Positions 15,496 through 25,804 of a stretch of DNA of 64,000 nt are shown here, in pieces. Position 1 is the first letter of the stretch. Every line of letters begins with the position of its first letter. The DNA is from Pegea sp. RAD2-039 (taxonomy: Eukaryota; Chordata; Thaliacea; Salpida; Salpidae). A program made the translations under genes and the position numbers. The stretch lies in NCBI GenBank assembly GCA_034620365.1, contig JAQGEQ010000380.1, positions 868,001 through 932,000 on the forward strand, given 5' to 3'. The notes beneath the pieces were generated by a model. It was given only the letters and a program-made list of their open reading frames with translations, did not search any database and was not told where the DNA came from.

Positions 15496-17168
15496 TTAGT
15501 TTCAATTTAAAAAAACAATTTATTTAAGAAATTCATTATTTGATGAAATAAAGTTTTTTATGATCAATTTTTAGACCTTGGAATGTTTTTTCGAATAGCA
15601 GAATTGTAAAAATCAACCTGTAAACCTCAACTATTTCTGTAGATGCAGAGAAAATTTGATAATAAAATGCTTAGTTGCGTACATAACTTTGTATTTTCTT
15701 GTCTGAATTTAGTAATAATAAAGATTTGAGTTATAATCTATATACAATATAAGTTTACTAATCATTAAGTACCTTCAATTAGTCTAATCCTTAGAGTATA
15801 AAATAAAAAGTAAACCTTCATATAGCTCAACCAAATCTTTTAAAAAATTTAAGTTAAGCTTCAAGTTTAATGTCAAAAGTTTTTACCTTTTGAAATAAGT
15901 TAACCCACACAAAGTTTTCATTCTTTTGGAAATATATTTTATATTTCTATGTTTCATATTTTTGATATATTCCCGCTTTTCCAGATAGTACCTTGGTTTG
16001 TTCTTAAAATTTAGTAAAGTTATAGTTTCAGCGACCGTTAAAAAGATTATGACAAAGTAAATGACATCATATATCAAACATATGAATAAACGGTTGAAAA
16101 TCTTACTTGGTTATAGTCAGTCCTAAGTGACTACTTGTTTGTATGATTATACTCATTAATGATAATAACAAAACATTGTGACTGTAAAAAGATAATAAAA
16201 GGCTCTCAACTATCAAAGCTTATATCAGGTAACATCATTAATTAAACATGAATTTTGAAATCGACTGCTGAAATGTCTTTGCTTCATGATTGCTAAGCTT
16301 CAGAATATAAATTTATAGCTGCATTCGTAAACATACGAATAGCCTGAAATAGAAATTCTGGCTGACTGCTGGGTGGATATTTATGTCTCCAAAATAAGTT
16401 TTTCATTGATTTGCTAACACTACTGATAAATTTTCAAAATTTTATTGATATTGTGTAAATATCTGTTGGGTTTTTGTTGAAATCTTTAATAATTTACTCC
16501 ACTTTAGTTTATTCAAAAAAGTTAAACTTTTAAAAGTATTTTTTTGGAACATACATAAATACTTGCAAAACTCAAACAGATTTGAATTTGAAATATTTTA
16601 CATATTTTCAACGAATACTTGTAATTGTTATTAAAGTCAACCAAGATAATATCAATTCTGGTCAGCTTTTGATATAACTCTTTACTTAAAGTTGAATTTG
16701 TCCTACTTTGTTTTTATTTATTAATGAAAAAACGCCATTTTATACTTATATAAACATTTTAACATGAGGTAAGGTGTACATCAGATATCTTGGCACAGTT
16801 TAGTTTATAATACAACTGGATAATGGTTACTGAGATATTAAAAAAATAAATATCGTTTATTATATTCTATTTTATTTCTAAAGTTTTATGTTTTTTCATT
16901 AATTTTCTAGGTTTCGATATAAAACATTTTTTTTAGTTTTTTTCTGAGTGTTTATCTGTTGGTAAAGTATAAATCAGTTTTCTTTCATTTAAAATTTTTC
17001 TTTGAATTCATGTTTTGACTGGAAGCGAATTTTTTATGAAACTTATTTTTACTTCTTTTTATCATAGGAAAATAAAATCTTTATCAATTTTGCAAAAAAA
17101 AAGCCTTTAACCAAATATGATTATTTTAAGAGATGTAACAGTTTATTATTTAGATTTATTAATTTTAC
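15496..17168. other. Intergenic region, nothing recognised
   Basis: AT-rich spacer between the CUB-EGF gene and the first zinc-finger unit. I read both strands and found no supported exon, repeat or RNA gene. Confidence 0.5.
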
Positions 17169-17713
17169 TTTACCAAGTTATTATAATTTTCAATAATTCT
17201 ATAAATACATGTTGAAACTTTTAGTAGAAAATTACTTGAAGAAATCTTCAGATGTAGAATTTAGTTTATTAAAAGTAGATTTAAAGTTTTACAAATTTTG
17301 AATATATTTTATCTTAAATAGCTCATTAATATTTGTAAAAAGAAATATTATCAAAGCTTATTAGTTTTGATTATTCATTTTAAACTATTTTGTTGTTTTA
17401 TTTATTAAATATAAATGTGAAAGTATTTTACTAAACATTAATTCTACTAGTATAATTTTTGCTATTTCTATTTTAAGATTTTTTTCATGGACAATTAAAT
17501 AAAAATAAGTTAGATTATATATTTTAGATATATGGATTTTATATGTTAAATCTTAAATAAATTTTTGTTTTTGGTTTTCTCAATTTTTTAAAAATAAAAA
17601 TGTGATAATAAAAGTAGTTTGTTTAAGATTTTATAGAGCAACCTTCATCTTTTCTTTAACTTAATTTGTTTATCAATATTGTTTTTATAAACAGGTTCAA
17701 TAATTGAATAATT

Positions 17714-18615
17714 ATGGATAGTTATAAAGATAAAACAGCTGATATATGGTTAGAAGAGAATAATTATCCTGTAGTTGATAAAAGCTCTTCAAAGGTATTT
17801 ATTCCTGCTTCTTGATGTTCTTGATGGTGATGAAGATCAAATTAAAAATGTTCTTGATGGTGTTGATGAAAATGAAGGTTAGTCCAAATCTATTTAGTAA
17901 ATGAATCTTGAATCTTTTAAATATAATTTCCATAAAAATTCATAAAACTTCAGCTATTATAATTAGTCAATAACAAAAACTTATCACTAATATATACTAT
18001 ATCAAACGACACCAGTTAACCCATCAGCAGTAACTGTTGTCCAGCTGAGACTCCTCAAAACCAAATTAGGAAACTGAAACGGAATCCTGAGCACAAAAAT
18101 AATAATAAAAGGTTTTCCTGCAGATTATGCAGTTTTTCTAATAATTATTCAAGACATATCAAACGACACCAGTTAACCCACAGTGGAGAAAAACCTTTTA
18201 ATTGTCGTCAGTGTGGAAAATCATTTCGTCAAAAAAGTAGTCTCAACGTACATATCAAATCAATTCACCAGAAAGAGACACATGAATGTGAAATATGCAA
18301 AAAATCATTTAATCGCAAAAGTAATTTACAAAACCACATTCGGACTATCCATGAGATGCAGAAAGCTTTGAAAATTTTTATTCCTGCACCGTATGTGGAA
18401 AGTATTTTGGTCTTTTAAACCTCACTAGACACAGAAGAATCCACAAGAAAATATTTAATTGCAAATATTGTTCTAAATCATTTGGCATTTTAGACAATTT
18501 GAAAGATCACATAATCGATCAACACTTTTCAAAGTTTTCTCAAAATAACTGTTTTATTGTCAGAAAAGGTTTTTTAAATTATTCTGAGTTAAAAACTCAT
18601 TTAGAAAGTCATTGA
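17714..18615 (+). pseudogene. C2H2 zinc-finger gene copy 1, frameshifted
   Basis: A start ATG at 17714 opens MDSYKDKTADIWLEENNYPV; an acidic stretch (DGDEDQIKNVLDGVDEN) lies nearby in another frame. The finger array follows from about 18030. Finger 1 is CRLC...H...H (about 18117-18180), finger 2 starts CRQCGKSF after the linker THSGEKPFN, and finger 3 starts CEICKKSF. Near 18365-18375 one base is missing relative to an open array, and the rest (CTVCGKYF, CKYCSKSF, then CFIVRKGF) continues in another frame to TGA at 18615. Finger 4 is one residue short between its Cys and His pairs, and finger 6 has lost its second cysteine. The frameshift and degenerate fingers argue for a decayed DNA-binding transcription-factor gene. 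A sequencing error could explain the frameshift but not the lost ligand. Confidence 0.75.
17999..18180. repeat. 25-nt direct repeat spanning finger 1
   Basis: A 25-base sequence (ATATCAAACGACACCAGTTA plus ACCCA) occurs at 17999-18023 and again at 18156-18180, start-to-start spacing 157. The second instance encodes the IKRHQLT end of finger 1. The twin gene at 23.3 kb has a single instance and lacks everything between, as expected for a deletion between the direct repeats. Confidence 0.85.
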
Positions 18616-18825
18616 TAATTCTACCGAATTTTCATCTTTTCACCTTTTTGTTTATCTCTCTCTAAGATATTGACGCCTTTTTGCAACATTGTATGCTATT
18701 CAAAATCATAAATGAACTCTGTATTCAATAAGTAATTTTAATTTCGTTAATAAGTGAATCATAACAATGCCAGTCGTTTTTTTCAGCTTATTTTGTACTG
18801 TTGAAATGTAACTTATAATTCTTCA

Positions 18826-18975
18826 GTCTAATTTTTTCTATGTCAATTATGCTAACCGTGAAACCAAAGACTTTTATATTTGTTTGCTTATATTGTTCGT
18901 ATACGCTATAAGAGCTGTATAAGTATGTCATCTACTTCATTGCGTTGAACAAACTAGCTAAATAAATAAATAAAT
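18826..18975 (+). mobile_element. LINE family B 3' tail
   Basis: Ends with GTTCGTATACGCTATAAGAG CTGTA..., then GTCATCTACTTCATTGCGTTGAACAAA and (AATA)n. The block CTATAAGAGCTGTA...GTCATCT...TTGCGTTGAA(T) recurs at 34.1-34.3 kb, and a diverged form (GCTATAAGAGC...GCAGCC...CGTT) follows a LINE C-terminal coding region at 40.4-40.7 kb. It is therefore read as the 3' end of a second, distinct LINE family. Confidence 0.65.
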
Positions 18976-19208
18976 CTACCTGTTTCATATATTCAACAAA
19001 AAATTGTTGAAACCTTTGTACATTATTTGGTCAGCAATTTTTAATGTTTATTATAAACTAACTAATAATTAACTATTGTACATTCAATTTAATTATTTTT
19101 GTTAAACTTTAGCGATCAAAAATGAGTTTTTTTTTTCTATAAATCTGATGATCAGAAGATGATTCAATCAGATAAGAAAAATTCACTACAGTAATTTTCA
19201 GTATATTT

Positions 19209-20540
19209 CTATAATCGCTTCATCATAATCGAAGTTCTTCGATGTTCGCCGTCAATATGAGAAAACTCAGCTTTGCCAGTAACAGAATCGATATAATCTG
19301 AATAATAAATTTCCTTTTCAACGGTGAAACCCATTTTCAATGCCAAATTCCTGGAATGTTCAGATGTAGCATACAAAGTCAATGCTTCACATTCCAATTC
19401 CTTAGCTTTTTCTTCAGTCCTTAATAAACATAAAACCACCTTATTAAAGTTTATTCAGTGAAATTATTATTTAGTTATTGCTAACATAAATGTTTAAAGA
19501 ATAAATATTGTGTTATATTGTAAAAAATATTTTAAAGCAACAACAATAAAAAAAGTAACTTACATCAAAAGCATCTTGTAACTAATTTGTCTTCTTCTGT
19601 GGGTTTGTTTGACCACAACAATTTGAGACATTAGATAGTTGGAACTACCAACAATTGATGGAATAAAACTCTCAACATAATTGTCAAACTTCAAAAAAAC
19701 CATCATTTACAAAACCAAATTAACTATTTATCATTGAACAGTTAAATTGAAATTTGTGATAAAATCTTTTATGATGTTTAATAATTTGACTTTACTGGAT
19801 TAAGTTATATCTAAGCTTCCTTAAGTAATATTTTATTAAGATAAACAAACTCGTTGGTTGATTTTGAAGTTCACTGATGACTTGCTGCTGTCAGACTCTT
19901 CTGTGTCTAAATTATTTCCATGAATATTTATCACCATTGCACAAATGTTGCCATCAACAGCCACAATAGATAAGTTCTGTGGAACACTTTTCTAAAAAGA
20001 CATAAATTGTTAAAGTTTGATTCAGTTTTAGTCATTTTTAAATAAAAGTTTAATAACGTCGCAAAGCTTATCAGTATTCCTAGAAGATTTTTATGTATAA
20101 ACAAAAAATTACTTCATGTATTAGTTTGTTAAAAATTCTCACATTAGAAGCACCGCCTCAAACAAAATCTTGTTAAAATAACTTCAATAAATTTTAAAAA
20201 AAAATAAAAACTTATTTAAATCAATAGAATTTGTCTTTGTCTGTAAGTTATTTTAAAGTTTAATTAAAAAAATGATTATTTGTTAAACGATTACAATTTT
20301 TTCACAAATAAATAAATAAATAAAAACTTCTTGTTTAATTTTTAAGATTGGTATTTCTAATAAATAAAATTTATTTATCATCAAGGTATATCTAACCGTT
20401 GTAAAGTTTTTCTGATATCTTTCTACATCTAGTTTAGTCAATGAAAGACTTCTTAGGGTAACTTCATCCTGAACGAAAACTTCCATCATTTCACTTATAT
20501 CATCTTGTACAGACAAAACCCTGAACTGTATTGAACTCAT
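19209..20540 (-). CDS. GNAT-family N-acetyltransferase (arylalkylamine-like)
   Basis: Four exons on the minus strand: 20540-20397, 19991-19851, 19688-19564, 19419-19209, giving 206 residues. The N-terminal part (FRVLSVQDDISEMMEVF...) and the core (LSIVAVDGNICAMVINI, then SQIVVVKQTHRRRQISYKML, and LYATSEHSRNLALKMGFTVEKE) follow the GNAT fold. The late-strand order is most like invertebrate arylalkylamine/dopamine N-acetyltransferases. These acetylate amines with acetyl-CoA. The acetyl-CoA loop, usually (Q/R)xxGx(G/A), reads RRRQIS, so the conserved glycine is replaced by Gln and the last position by Ser; activity is uncertain. The substrate cannot be told from sequence. A fragment of this gene's exon 3/intron 3 recurs at 22.3 kb. 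Confidence 0.72.
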
Positions 20541-20875
20541 AACCGACTAGTTTACCTTTGCCGTCTGGAAATAAAAAACCTAATATCTAACTTTAGAATT
20601 TAAATATTGGGTTTAGAAACATATTAGGGGATTTTTGTAGACGATCAATTGCTCTAAACATTTAAAATAATTTCCTTTCTGTGGAGAGGCTACACTGTGC
20701 AATTGAATTCTATTTGAATAAGTTTCAAGTTATAGGTTATATCCTATTTAAATAAGTGTTTATAAGTTATTTTACAAAATTTTTTTAAAAAAGTGATTAG
20801 CATATTGCTTGTGATAAAATATTCTATCTGAATAAGAAATCGATTTGAACTATTCTGATTAGTGAAACTAAAAAT

Positions 20876-22325
20876 CTTTCATGAAAGTGAAAACTATGGT
20901 GGATCCAAATAAAAGTGGCAAGATCTTACATTCCAGTATACAGAAAAGTTCTGATAAACCGACTTCATCCAAACAATAAAAGTTGCTTTTATGAGGATCT
21001 GGCAATAGAATGTATTAAATGTCTCTCCTGGTTTCATCTCACCGGTAGTGTTGTGAGCAAGAAAATTTATGAAATATTTGAAAACAATCAGATGAAGCAA
21101 ATGGGATTTAAATAGTTCTGCATTAAATGTAGAACCATGGGCATAACATCGATCTCCTCAAATTCTAATTCAAACTTAATGTCCGACATCAGTAAATCTA
21201 TATCTGCTGAAATGGCCGAATTTAAATCTAAAATTGGCAACGATTTCGCCAAGATCAACAACAAAAATTCTAGTTTGTCTAAATTAATAGATGAACTGGA
21301 TGCCTCTACAAAGAAACAAGTCACATGGGCCTCGATGGTCGGTGATCCCAGTTCCAATAAAAAATGCTAACATGATGTAGCTTCTTACCAAGAAGGTCAC
21401 CGACACGCACAAAAATTTACTTTGGACCAGGAAGACAAAGAAAACAATGGCAGCATATTTAATGTCTCTGAAACTGATAAAGATAATGACAGTAAGTTTT
21501 TAAATCAAATGTTCTCTTAAGGCCTTGATTTTATGGATGTTCCAAAGGTATTAATGACCGGACATGGAGTATATGTATAAAGACAGGATATGTGTAAAGA
21601 TCATCGCTTAGAAAATAAACGTCTTCTAAAAGAGGCGTATAACAGAAATCAGAAGGAACAACCAACTGATTTCAAATACAAAGTTCGAGGTCCACCGCGG
21701 ACCTTGAGAATTGTCAAGGTTTTATTTTTAAATGGAAGTGGCAAGTAACCACTGGATCTACATCTTCTTTTTTCAAACTTTCTCCGGACAAAATTGTGAT
21801 TACCCAAGATATCAGTTTACGGAAGCCCATCATCAAACCTCACAAGCGTCAAAAAGACAATTCCTTTATCACATTAGGTATGTTCTTCAACGCGCGGTCG
21901 ATAATTAACAAAATTTTCCAATTGAAAGCTCTTTTGCATTCTCAAGATTTCACATTTGTTTTTATTACTGAAACTTGGTTGAAACCGTTTTATCCTGATT
22001 CTTTTCTGGTTGACGGTATTCTTTTTTATGTTTTGCGTTGTGACAGACTGTATGATAGAGGCGGCAGTGTTTGCGTAATTTACAAAATATCGCTTGCACC
22101 CAAGATCTCTAGAATTCAGATCGATGTCATTAATTTTCCTGGATTTGAGATTATCACTTCTGATTTTTCTTACTCAAAGTTCAAATTTTCCCGTTTTATT
22201 TGTACCTACATACCACCCTCAGTCATGCCCTTGTAAGCTTCCTCAATGCCAATAACCAATCTCATATGGTTACTTTTCCGACCCAAGTTATTGGTAATAC
22301 TTTGGATCCTATTATCACATATTAA
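20876..22325 (+). mobile_element. Truncated CR1/L2-type LINE: ORF1 and endonuclease remnants
   Basis: Starts with a segment (CATGAAAGTGAAAACTATGG...) that recurs at 40142. ORF1 remnants follow. A PHD-like zinc motif is split by stops: ECIKCLSWFHLT near 21011-21045 and FCIKCRTMG near 21117-21143. A coiled region comes next (21137-21370). A C-terminal block with RLENKRLLKEAYNRN and YKVRGPPRTLRIVK is typical of CR1-group ORF1. From 21796 to 22236 an open frame matches the start of an APE-type endonuclease (FNARSIINK, FVFITETWL, RGGSVCVIYK). At 22240-22325 a later endonuclease piece (MVTFPTQVIGNTLDPIIT) follows an internal deletion. No reverse transcriptase is present. Several stops make it non-functional. 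Confidence 0.82.
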
Positions 22326-22336
22326 GTTATTACTAA

Positions 22337-22432
22337 CATAATTGTTTAAAGAATAAATATTCTGTTATATTGTAAAAAAATATTTTAAAGTAACCGTAAC
22401 TTACATCAAAAGCATCTTGTAACAGCAATATT
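22337..22432. repeat. Displaced fragment of the GNAT gene
   Basis: The stretch from TGTTTAAAGAATAAATATTC through TTACATCAAAAGCATCTTGTAA matches 19488-19582, that is intron 3 and the end of exon 3 of the acetyltransferase, in the same orientation. The copy stops there; the rest of the exon is absent. It sits between the LINE and the second zinc-finger unit. Confidence 0.8.
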
Positions 22433-22504
22433 ACAAAAAAACTTTTAATTAGTATTCTGAGAGACAAAACCTTTTATTTTTTATCTTTATTGTTTTTATT
22501 TTAT

Positions 22505-23825
22505 CAAGTTGTAAATATTTGAAATAATGTTCTTAAATACGTGTTGAAACTTTTAGTAGAAAATTACTTGAAGAAATCTTCAGATGTAGAATTTAGTTTA
22601 TTAAAAGTAGATTTAAAGTTTTACAAATTTTGAATATATTTTATCTTAAATAGCTCATTAATATTTGTAAAAAGAAATATTATCAAAGCTTATTAGTTTT
22701 GATTATTCATTTTAAACTATTTTGTTGTTTTATTTATTAAATATAAATGTGAAAGTATTTTACTAAACATTAATTCTACTAGTATAATTTTTGCTATTTC
22801 TATTTTAAGATTTTTTTCATAGACAATTAAATAAAAATAAGTTAGATTATATATTTTAGATATATGGATTTTATATGTTAAATCTTAAATAAATTTTTGT
22901 TTTTGGTTTTCTCAATTTTTTAAAAATAAAAATGTGATAATAAAAGTAGTTTGTTTAAGATTTTATAGAGCAACTTTCATCTTTTCTTTAACTTAATTTG
23001 TTTATCAATATTGTTTTTATAAACAGGTTCAATAATTGAATAATTATGGATAGTTATAAAGATAAAACAGCTGATATATGGTTAGAAGAGAATAATTATC
23101 CTGTAGTTGATAAAAGCTTTCCAAAGGTATTTATTCCTGCTTCTTGCTGTTCTTGATGGTGATGAAGATCAAATTAAAAATGTTGTTGATGGTGTTGATG
23201 AAAATGAAGGTTAGTCCAAATCTATTTAGTAAATGAATCTTGAATCTTTTAAATATAATTTCCATAGAAATTCTTAAAACTTCAGTTCTTATAATTAGTC
23301 AATAACAAAAACTTATCACTAATATATACTATATCAAACGACACCAGTTAACCCACAGTGGAGAAAAACCTTTTAATTGTCGTCAGTGTGGAAAATAATT
23401 TCGTCAAAAAAGTAGTCTCAACGTACATATCAAATCAATTCACCAGAAAGAGACACATGAATGTGAAATATGCAAAAAATCATTTAGTCAAAAATGTGGT
23501 TTATACTTTCACGTTCGGACTGTTCATGATAAAGAGATAGCTTTTGTCTGCATCGAATGTGGAAAGTCATTTGGTCATTCAAGTCATCTCAAAGTACACA
23601 CAAGAATCCACACTGGCGAGAAATCATTTAATTGCAAATTTTGTTCTGAATCATTTGGTGATTCATCTAAATTGATAAACCACGAAATCAGACAACACAC
23701 CAAAAGGTTTCCTCATAACTGCTCCATTTGTCAGAAAGGTTTTATGCGTCCTTCTGAGTTAAAAACTCATTTAGAAAGTCACTGATAATTCCACCAAACT
23801 TTCATGTGTTCATCTTTTTGTTTAT
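22505..23825. repeat. Zinc-finger duplication unit, copy 2
   Basis: Partner of 17170-18650, with an offset of about 5.33 kb at the 5' end and a 157-base deletion in the finger region. Confidence 0.9.
23046..23785 (+). pseudogene. C2H2 zinc-finger gene copy 2, nonsense codon
   Basis: Same start (MDSYKDKTADIW...) as copy 1. Finger 1 is deleted. The first remaining finger reads CRQCGK then TAA (23396-23398) where copy 1 has TCA. After the stop the frame is open to TGA at 23785 through four well-formed fingers starting CEICKKSF, CIECGKSF, CKFCSESF and CSICQKGF, with a canonical HTGEKSF linker. All Cys/His ligands are present. The array downstream of the stop could in principle be translated from the in-frame ATG near 23459 (CATGAATGTGAAATA), but the deletion also removed the likely splice acceptor. 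I favour a recently broken gene. Confidence 0.72.
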
Positions 23826-24296
23826 TTGTAGAATTTGTTGTTTTGATATTACAATAAAAGTTTGTAACTGAATTTCTTGTGATGTCATTTTTGAATAGTT
23901 GAAAAACTTTTTAGGTAAAAGATAAAACATTTAAATAAAATATTAGCAAATAACAAGTGCTCAATAGGCGAATAATTTCAAATAATCACTTACTAAAGTG
24001 ATTAGTTAAGAAGTTTGTTTCTAAGCTTTACCTCAACTTTCTATTTGCATCTGTAAGATTTGATGTCTTATTTGGTAAGTTTCATGATTTGTTCTCGAGT
24101 TATTGCTGCATCCTCAAGAATATTTCTAATTATTTCTTATATGCCTGACAAGGTCACTTTTACCCTACTAGTAAACTTGTTGGTCAGGACTTGAAAGTAG
24201 AAACATCTATACATAATTTTTACTTCAAACTTTTTGATGAATGCTTTTCTAGTTTTTAATTTGTAAATTAATATTCTAAAGTCATTTCATGTTCAA

Positions 24297-25026
24297 ATAT
24301 TTTTTAATCTCGACAAAAGATTGATTTTTTCTACAAAGAATTCTTTAAAAAATGAATTTCTTTAAATCTACAAAAAACAGGTAAATCTTGAATCCAAATT
24401 TATTTATTAGTTTTTGGTTCAAGTTTTTTTTTCTAAAAATTATCTAAACAATTTTCAAACCATCTAGCAATTAGAATAGAAGTTTGTATAAAATTGAAAT
24501 AAAAATTATAGATTCGACGTTTTAAGGATGAGGGTTAAAGTTAAGAACTTAGAAAAATGATAAATGTCGAAATCGATTTCTGTTTGTTTTTCAACCATAA
24601 AGTTTAATGTCGATGGCTTGTAACTTTTAAGAGTTTATCATCAGATACTTATATGTGGCAAACTTCTTATGTTGAGATTACTATTAGATGCTTTTAAGTG
24701 CTTTAAAGTGTTACAAACAAATACATCGATGAAAATACTTGAAATTGTAGTATACACGAAATTACCAACTACAAAACCATTTGTAGTTCAACGAATTCAT
24801 CTTTTTACTTTTATTGTTTTTTCAGTATTATTTAAACTTAGTTTTTTCTAATTTTAAAGAAGTTTTTTGTTAATGGATTTGCAAATTTGAAGAAGTTCTT
24901 ATCAAAATGAGAAGAAAAATATTTCATTTACTGAAACGGATTTCTAAGATCATATTTATTGTTATCACCTTTCATATTTCGGAAGGTATTTTGTTTAAAT
25001 ATCTATCTATTTAATATATTTAGATA
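24297..25026. repeat. Duplicated promoter/signal-exon segment, copy 2
   Basis: Partner of 11538-12262. The match runs from the ATTTTTTAATCTCGACAAAAG motif to just past the first donor and then stops where a LINE family A tail begins. Confidence 0.9.
24907..24985 (+). pseudogene. Orphan signal-peptide exon of the CUB-EGF gene
   Basis: Copy of exon 1 of the CUB-EGF-Sushi gene. It starts [17 protein letters not shown], has one substitution in the hydrophobic core (Val to Ile) and keeps the GTATTT donor at 24986. None of the downstream exons follows; a LINE tail starts about 40 bases later and then the DRC10 gene on the other strand. It could still be transcribed from the copied promoter, but no partner exon is visible. 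Confidence 0.7.
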
Positions 25027-25110
25027 TAGTTATTTGTGAGAATGTGTGTTAGCGAGAGGTGCTCTTTTCCGGTACCCTCCTTCGCATTTATCGAAATAAA
25101 TAAATATACT
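25024..25110 (+). mobile_element. LINE family A 3' tail
   Basis: Plus-strand copy: TTATTTGTGAGAATGTGTGT TAGCGAGAGGTGC, loop, GGTACCC, then TTCGCATTTATCG and AATAAATAAATA. Stem GGTGC/GTACC contains one G-T pair. It abuts the end of the duplicated signal-exon segment. Confidence 0.8.
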
Positions 25111-25804
25111 TCATAAAATACCCACTAAATTATTAATTATTTATTTCTTCTTATTTTGACTCTAAATTTTGTATTGAAAAATGTTTTCCAGATTAGTGTG
25201 TAAACAAATGTTATTTGGTTATTTAGTAGCTGAATAAAATTGATTATTATCAATTCATAAGCTTGATAACAAAAGAATTCAAATTCATCTGACAATATAA
25301 AATTGATAACAAAATTTTCTTTAATCAATCAGCAACTTTTTTATAAGAAGCTAAACAAGATGAAATAAAGTTTTAATAAACAGATTTGTATGAGAATATT
25401 CATTAGGTAGAAATAAGATGCAGAAACACATATATAGTTTTATTCAATGTCTAATCTATCTATTTATTCTTATTTGATACTAAAAAGATGTCCCTAATCC
25501 TGTGATTTGGGCAAATTTTATTCACAAATTTTGACGACAATTTTGAGATGAATAAAAACAGAGATTCAGATAAAGAAATATAAATTTTGTTCAATTTGTT
25601 GGTTTAAAACTTATTTATTCACAAATAAATGAATTGCAAAAATAAATTTTGACAATTTATATCTCTTAAATAGTTTAGAACATAAATTCCTTTTTTTGTT
25701 TAATTTATGAAAATTATTGAATTTTGGAAATTTATCTTTAAATAATTGGTTGAAGTTTCAGTTTTATGACAAATATCTACAAGAAATTTGCAGTTTCAAC
25801 AAAT
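25110..25804. other. Spacer, nothing recognised
   Basis: AT-rich DNA between the LINE tail and the 3' end of the DRC10-like gene; it presumably contains that gene's 3' untranslated region. No other feature seen. Confidence 0.5.

Larger units (their letters stand above)
17170..18650. repeat. Zinc-finger duplication unit, copy 1
   Basis: Matches 22505-23825 in the same orientation. The 5' non-coding part and the first short coding stretch are nearly identical over several hundred bases, whereas the later fingers differ strongly. Similarity fades a few dozen bases past the stop codon. Confidence 0.9.
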
